Source: Candidatus Cloacimonadota bacterium (GTDB lineage: Bacteria > Cloacimonadota > Cloacimonadia > Cloacimonadales > TCS61). From it: a stretch of DNA of 49,697 bases. Below are positions 45,342 through 49,697 of this stretch, piece after piece; position 1 is the first letter of the stretch; every line of letters begins with the position of its first letter. A program made the translations under genes and the position numbers. Below the pieces are notes generated by a model. That model made no database searches and was not told the DNA's origin. It saw only the letters and a program-made list of their open reading frames with translations. Location of the stretch: contig JAIPIH010000016.1 of NCBI GenBank assembly GCA_021734835.1, forward strand, positions 1-49,697. The letters are read 5' to 3'.

Positions 45342-46241
45342 ATGCTAACAAAAATATCTTCTCATAATCAAGCTTTGATCCAAAATTATCAATATCATCT
45401 TAAGGTGGAAAAAGGTCTTTCCGAAAACAGCATTCAGAGCTATGAAAATGATATTTATAATCTGCTGGATCAGGTAGAAAAAGATATCGAGAAGATCACC
45501 AATAAAGATATAATTGATTTTTTTGTTACATTGCAGGGATTAGGACTGACTAATTCCACAATTGCCCGTAAAAGAAGCTCGATCAGATCTTTCCTGAACT
45601 TTCTCTTGGAAGAAGATATGGAAATATCCTGTGATCTTGATAATATTCCACGTATTAAACCGGCTAAAAGATTACCTGATGTTTTAAATGTGAAGCAGAT
45701 GCTGAAGCTGCTGGATTCTATTCCTCAAGACAAACCTACCGATATCCGGAATAAGGCGATGCTGGAATTAATGTATGCTACAGGCATTAGAATTTCCGAA
45801 TTGATCAATCTTACGATACATGATGTACAATGGGAACAACATCTGATAACTGTTCTGGGAAAAGGAGGGAAACAAAGAGTTGTTCCGATCGCAAAAGTTT
45901 CTTTTAGTTATTTGGAAAAATATTATGATATTGCTTATCCTCAGTTGCTTCAAAATAATAATACTGATATCCTATTTTTAAATAGACTTGGTGATAAAAT
46001 TAGCAGAATGGGCGTCTGGAAAGTGATAGATAAATTAACCAAAAGCGCTGGTTTATCCAAACACGTTTCACCTCATACTTTTCGGCATTCGTTTGCTACT
46101 CATTTGTTGGAAGCGGGTGCCAATCTCAGAGTTGTGCAAGTATTGCTGGGTCATGCCAGTATCAATACTACTCAGATCTACATTAACATTGATAATAATT
46201 TTATTAAAGAAGAGCATAGACTTTATCATCCCAGAGGATGA
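45342..46241 (+). CDS. xerD: Tyrosine recombinase, XerC/XerD type
   Basis: 299 residues, the standard Xer length. The N-terminal SAM-like core-binding domain (~10-95) has LSENSIQSYENDI and ARKRSSIRSFLNFL. The catalytic set is complete: Arg in ATGIRISEL, Lys in GKGGKQR, HTFRHSF (His, Arg), LLGHAS (His) and the nucleophile Tyr in TTQIYINI. Likely the chromosome-dimer resolvase, although XerC versus XerD cannot be told without a partner. It is not near any sign of an integrated element. No dif-like site was recognised nearby. Confidence 0.9.
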   Translation: MLTKISSHNQALIQNYQYHLKVEKGLSENSIQSYENDIYNLLDQVEKDIEKITNKDIIDFFVTLQGLGLTNSTIARKRSSIRSFLNFLLEEDMEISCDLDNIPRIKPAKRLPDVLNVKQMLKLLDSIPQDKPTDIRNKAMLELMYATGIRISELINLTIHDVQWEQHLITVLGKGGKQRVVPIAKVSFSYLEKYYDIAYPQLLQNNNTDILFLNRLGDKISRMGVWKVIDKLTKSAGLSKHVSPHTFRHSFATHLLEAGANLRVVQVLLGHASINTTQIYINIDNNFIKEEHRLYHPRG

Positions 46242-46410
46242 TTGATTGTAATTGCAGAAAGAAAACAACGCAAAGCACTTGAACATCGGGATAATTTAAA
46301 TTAGATTAATTAATGCTTTCTGAGAGGTGGTTTTAAATTATTGAACAGAATTATTGACATTTGAGAAATGAAAAAAAAAATGACAAATCAAGATAATTAC
46401 GGAGGAGAGA

Positions 46411-47397
46411 ATGCATAAACGGAGTTTAATTATTACAGTATTATTGATAGGATTGATAGCGAGCAGCTTATTTGCTGATAAATCTTTGGAAAGAATCGCC
46501 AATGAAAAGGGTGTGGAAGGTGAGAAACTCTTTAACGAAAAGAAATTTACTGAGGCTGCACAGTCTTTTGAAGAGGCAATTTTATTACTTAAAGAGGCTG
46601 TCCAAAGGGATGGGATTCCACTGGATAATGAAAAGATATCCCGCTGGCTGGATCTTGCGTTTAACGGGTATTATCAAGGAGGAAGTTTTGAAAACGCTAT
46701 TAAAGTTTTAGATAGTCAATTAAAGCTCGACCCGACGAATTATAAATATGTAAATTATAAATCAATAATTTTAAAGAAGTACCTTGATAGAACAGATGAA
46801 GCTATCGTGGAATTGATAAAATACAATAATGCAAAAAGAAGCTTTAAAGTGGAAAAAAAGATTGCCTCTTACTATTATGATCTAGAAGATTATGAAAACG
46901 CTTTAGTGTGGTATAAAAAAGCTTATCAACAAAAACAGGATGCTACAGTTATAAAAAATATTGCGGCAATTTATATTAAACTGGGGCAAAACAGCGATGC
47001 AATAACTGCTTATGAAGATTTTATCAAAACGAAGCCTAATGAAAGTGTTTTAGCCAGAACCTATATGAATCTGGGAAAACTTTATGAAGATATTAAAAAT
47101 AATGCAAAATCAATTGAGAATTACGAAAAATCACTTCAAATAAAATACAATAATAATATAGTTCTGGGTCTGATCACGAAATATTATGATAATGGATCAT
47201 ATAATAAAGCACTTACAAAAATAGCTTTGTTACTGGATAATAATCCCGGAAATAGTGATGCAATCTACTATCGGGCAATGATCCGCTACAATAGAGGTGA
47301 GAAGGAAACTGCTAAAGCAGATTTTCAGACCTTGGCAACGGTTCCAAAATATAGTAAAGTCGCTAATGGCTATTTAGAGAGCATTAAATCTGAATAA
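46411..47397 (+). CDS. Exported TPR protein
   Basis: 328 residues with signal peptide (ITVLLIGLIASSLFA). Repeats include EKLFNEKKFTEAAQSFEEAI (~35-55), YYDLEDYENALVWYKKAYQQ (~155-175), YIKLGQNSDAITAYEDFIKT and KNNAKSIENYEKSL, ending YYRAMIRYNRGEKETAKADF. Likely periplasmic. GGAGGAG ribosome site. It lies 15 bases before tpiA, so the two are probably co-transcribed, but the function is unknown. Confidence 0.75.
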   Translation: MHKRSLIITVLLIGLIASSLFADKSLERIANEKGVEGEKLFNEKKFTEAAQSFEEAILLLKEAVQRDGIPLDNEKISRWLDLAFNGYYQGGSFENAIKVLDSQLKLDPTNYKYVNYKSIILKKYLDRTDEAIVELIKYNNAKRSFKVEKKIASYYYDLEDYENALVWYKKAYQQKQDATVIKNIAAIYIKLGQNSDAITAYEDFIKTKPNESVLARTYMNLGKLYEDIKNNAKSIENYEKSLQIKYNNNIVLGLITKYYDNGSYNKALTKIALLLDNNPGNSDAIYYRAMIRYNRGEKETAKADFQTLATVPKYSKVANGYLESIKSE

Positions 47398-47412
47398 TTG
47401 GGAAGGTAAAAG

Positions 47413-48177
47413 ATGAGAAGAACAATAATTGCCGGAAACTGGAAAATGAACAAACTTTTCCCGGAAGTTGAGGATTTTTTATTTGAATTATCCGAAAACC
47501 TGGAAGCAAAAGATCTGGGTAAGATAGATGTGATAATTTGCCCGCCTTCGCTTTATATGGAAATTGCCACCGATGTAGCAGTAGATTCCAAATTTTATAT
47601 CGGTGCACAAAATGTTAACGACAAAGATCTGGGTGCTTACACAGGTGAAATTTCTGCGTGTATGTTGGATTCCATGGATATCGATTACTGCATTATCGGT
47701 CATTCCGAAAGAAGGGAATACTATTCTGAAACGAACGAGATGATAAATGCAAAAGTAAAAAGACTACAGGAAAATGCGATTGTGCCAATTATATGCGTTG
47801 GAGAAACATTAGAACAAAGAGAGCAGGGAATTACACAAGATGTAATTCTGGAACAGCTCAATGGCGCTTTCAAAGATATTAGAATCGAAGAAAATGTCAT
47901 TATAGCTTATGAACCAGTTTGGGCAATTGGAACGGGTAAAACTGCAACTCCCGAGCAGGCTCAAGAGGTTCACTTTTTGATCCGGAATTGGATCAGGGAA
48001 AATTACTCCCCGTTAACTGCGGATAATCTTTCCATCCTTTACGGTGGTAGTATGAAACCGGCCAATACTGCGGAATTATTAATGCAACCTGATATTGATG
48101 GCGGACTCATCGGCGGCTCTTCTCTGGATATTTCTCAATTCACACAAATGATCGATACGGCTTTAAATATTAAATAA
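47413..48177 (+). CDS. tpiA: Triose-phosphate isomerase
   Basis: Interconverts dihydroxyacetone phosphate and glyceraldehyde 3-phosphate. All landmarks are present: AGNWKMNK (Lys), GAQNV, YCIIGHSERREYY (catalytic His), AYEPVWAIGTGKTATPEQAQ (catalytic Glu and flexible loop), LYGGSMKPAN and GGLIGGSSL. Length 254 is normal. Ribosome site GGGAAGG. Confidence 0.98.
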   Translation: MRRTIIAGNWKMNKLFPEVEDFLFELSENLEAKDLGKIDVIICPPSLYMEIATDVAVDSKFYIGAQNVNDKDLGAYTGEISACMLDSMDIDYCIIGHSERREYYSETNEMINAKVKRLQENAIVPIICVGETLEQREQGITQDVILEQLNGAFKDIRIEENVIIAYEPVWAIGTGKTATPEQAQEVHFLIRNWIRENYSPLTADNLSILYGGSMKPANTAELLMQPDIDGGLIGGSSLDISQFTQMIDTALNIK

Positions 48178-48194
48178 GGTAACTAAAATCTTAC

Positions 48195-48218
48195 AGCCCA
48201 CGGTTTTCACTGTGGGCT
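48195..48218 (+). terminator. Hairpin between tpiA and serS
   Basis: AGCCCAC / GTGGGCT, extendable by G-U and G-C pairs to a nine-base stem with a six-base loop. The tail TAATTGTTG is poor in T, so it may reduce rather than block read-through into serS. Confidence 0.55.
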
Positions 48219-48239
48219 TAATTGTTGAAAGGATATGGT

Positions 48240-49502
48240 ATGCTGGATATTAAGTTTATTCGCGAAAATATTGAATTAGTAAAAAAAGCTGTTCATGATA
48301 AAAATGAAAGTTCGGATGTTGATAAAGTAATTGCTTTGGATAAAAAAAAGAGGGAGTACCAGTTTCAATACGATACTATGCGTGCTGAACAGAATGAAGT
48401 TTCCAAAAAAATTCCCGAATTGAAAAAAACTACGCAGGATACTTCTGAAATCTTGAAAGAAATGAAACAGATCTCGACGAAACTTAAAACTATCTCAACT
48501 GAACTTAGTCAAATATCACTTGAATTGGAAAATGAACTGCTTAACATACCAAATATTCCTTACAAAGACGTTCCGGTTGGAAATGAAGCAGAAAATGAAT
48601 TTGTCCACGACTGGGGCAAAAAGGAACAATTTGATTTTGAACCGGCTGATCATTTTGAACTCATAAACAGTAATGAATTATTGGATTTTCAGCGTGCTGC
48701 AAAAATGTCTGGCAGCGGATTTGTAGGTTATCTAGGTAAAGGTGCTCAGTTAGAAAGAGCGCTTATCAACTTCATGTTGGATTTTCATATCAAGAAGCAT
48801 AATTATCAGGAAGTAAGTTTACCGATCTTGGTTAATAGAACTACGATGACTGGAACCGGTCAACTTCCCAAATTGGAAGAGGATATGTACCGTGTGGATG
48901 CTGATGACTTGTTTTTGATCCCGACAGCTGAAGTCTCAATTACAAATTTATACGCTCAGGAAATTTTACAGTATGATGTTTTACCACAAAAATTTGTTTC
49001 CAATAGTCCCTGCTTTAGAAGGGAGGCTGGATCTTATGGTAAAGAGACAAAAGGATTGCAGCGGATCCACCAATTCAATAAAGTGGAAATGGTGCGGTTT
49101 GTACGTCCGGAAAGCTCTTACGCTGTTTTATATGAAATGCTGCAGGATGCAGAAGAAATTTTACAAGCCTTGGATCTTCATTATAGAGTGGTTAAACTAG
49201 CAACTGCTGATTTGAGCTTTGCTTCAGCAAAAACCTACGATCTTGAAGTTTGGGCACCCGGATCAAAAAAATATTTGGAAGTTTCTTCGGTCAGCAATTT
49301 TGAGGATTTTCAAGCTCGTCGTGCCTCCATCAGATATAGAAATGAAAAAGGCAAGGTTGAATTTGTTCACACGTTAAATGGTTCCGGTTTAGCAACCCCC
49401 AGAACCTTCATTTCTTTGATTGAAAAATATCAAAATGCAGACAAAACTATAAAAGTTCCTCCAGCATTAATGCCATACTTAGATAATCGTCGTATATTGT
49501 AG
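48240..49502 (+). CDS. serS: Seryl-tRNA synthetase
   Basis: Charges tRNA-Ser, and also tRNA-Sec for SelA. The ATG at 48240 is preferred (MLDIKFIRENIELV matches the family's start) with AAAGGA upstream, giving 420 residues. The N-terminal coiled-coil arm (~30-100) is followed by the class II core: motif 2 CFRREAGSYGKETKGLQRIHQFNKVEMV-like segment, and motif 3 LNGSGLATPRTFISLIE, ending VPPALMPYL. LIPTAEVSITN (the TAE motif that binds serine) is present. Confidence 0.97.
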   Translation: MLDIKFIRENIELVKKAVHDKNESSDVDKVIALDKKKREYQFQYDTMRAEQNEVSKKIPELKKTTQDTSEILKEMKQISTKLKTISTELSQISLELENELLNIPNIPYKDVPVGNEAENEFVHDWGKKEQFDFEPADHFELINSNELLDFQRAAKMSGSGFVGYLGKGAQLERALINFMLDFHIKKHNYQEVSLPILVNRTTMTGTGQLPKLEEDMYRVDADDLFLIPTAEVSITNLYAQEILQYDVLPQKFVSNSPCFRREAGSYGKETKGLQRIHQFNKVEMVRFVRPESSYAVLYEMLQDAEEILQALDLHYRVVKLATADLSFASAKTYDLEVWAPGSKKYLEVSSVSNFEDFQARRASIRYRNEKGKVEFVHTLNGSGLATPRTFISLIEKYQNADKTIKVPPALMPYLDNRRIL

Positions 49503-49624
49503 ATTCGCACAATATCAAATTATTCAAGTAACTAGCAACATTGTTTGTCAAAGTTAAAAAAAAAACTTATAAAAAGTGATATAATTAATTTGACATAAAA
49601 AGGGTAGATTTCAAATTTGCCAAG

Positions 49625-49650
49625 CCTCACGTAAGTGGGGGTGTTTTTTT
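49625..49650 (+). terminator. Intrinsic terminator downstream of serS
   Basis: CCTCAC / GTGGGG stem (one G-U pair) with GTAA loop, followed by a run of seven T. About 120 bases after the serS stop. Confidence 0.7.
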
Positions 49651-49697
49651 AGAAGATCCTTAAAAGAGATAGATAGAAGTGTGGTGAGTGAGGGATA

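Noticed and set aside
45342-46241. Xer-type recombinase as integrase of a mobile island
   Set aside because: Standard Xer length, house-keeping neighbours, and no attachment repeats or cargo. The tRNA-Arg is 32 kb away and not flanked by a repeated 3' end.
49590-49650. Small RNA between a TTGACA element and the final terminator
   Set aside because: No -10 element at suitable spacing and the transcript would be under 40 bases. It is better explained as the serS terminator region.

Overview
The window looks like a chromosome segment from an AT-rich, Gram-negative, probably anaerobic fermentative bacterium, most likely Candidatus Cloacimonadota or a neighbouring FCB-group lineage. This placement is inferred from three things: secreted proteins ending in an FlgD-like/type IX-like sorting domain (NYPNPFNP motif), a lipoprotein and an outer-membrane-type protein beside house-keeping genes, and selA plus an NAD-linked [NiFe] hydrogenase. 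No 16S rRNA gene is present to confirm it.

Layout. (1) 1-5.2 kb holds two secreted proteins in a row: the 3' part of a gingipain-like C25 cysteine peptidase and a peptidylarginine deiminase of the Porphyromonas (PPAD) type, both with the C-terminal sorting domain. (2) 5.3-9 kb holds pgk, an alkyltransferase-like DNA-repair protein and a repetitive surface lipoprotein. (3) 9-13.2 kb, minus strand, is an operon of L-asparaginase, CPA2 cation/proton antiporter, PTS-IIA-like regulator and a frameshifted MalY/PatB aminotransferase. (4) tRNA-Arg(ACG) and selA follow. (5) 14.9-27.7 kb is a complete group 3d-type [NiFe] hydrogenase island. The maturation and nickel genes hypF-C-D-E-A, nikR, fmdE-like, a nickel-type permease and hypB lie on the minus strand. 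They face hoxF-U-Y-H plus the maturation protease on the plus strand across a shared 275-bp control region. (6) 28-31.3 kb holds minus-strand genes of uncertain role, including a GerW/YtfJ-like protein. (7) 31.5-36.2 kb holds an MrfA/MrfB-type DNA-repair pair, whose helicase carries an extra HNH nuclease domain, and a YhcC-type radical SAM protein. (8) 36.3-39.4 kb is a GH38 alpha-mannosidase broken by a stop and a frameshift. (9) 39.9-49.5 kb runs DUF4175-like protein, remnant of a sodium:neurotransmitter symporter, TPR protein, small membrane protein, Xer recombinase, TPR protein, tpiA and serS.

The observations most worth pursuing are these. The PPAD-like deiminase has all four catalytic positions and the RxR substrate motif of PPAD and sits next to a gingipain-family peptidase. 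The MrfA homologue has an intact HNH motif placed between its helicase core and its C-terminal cysteine cluster. An 11-bp direct repeat lies just upstream of nikR. Three genes are broken. No CRISPR array, insertion sequence, prophage or rRNA gene was seen.
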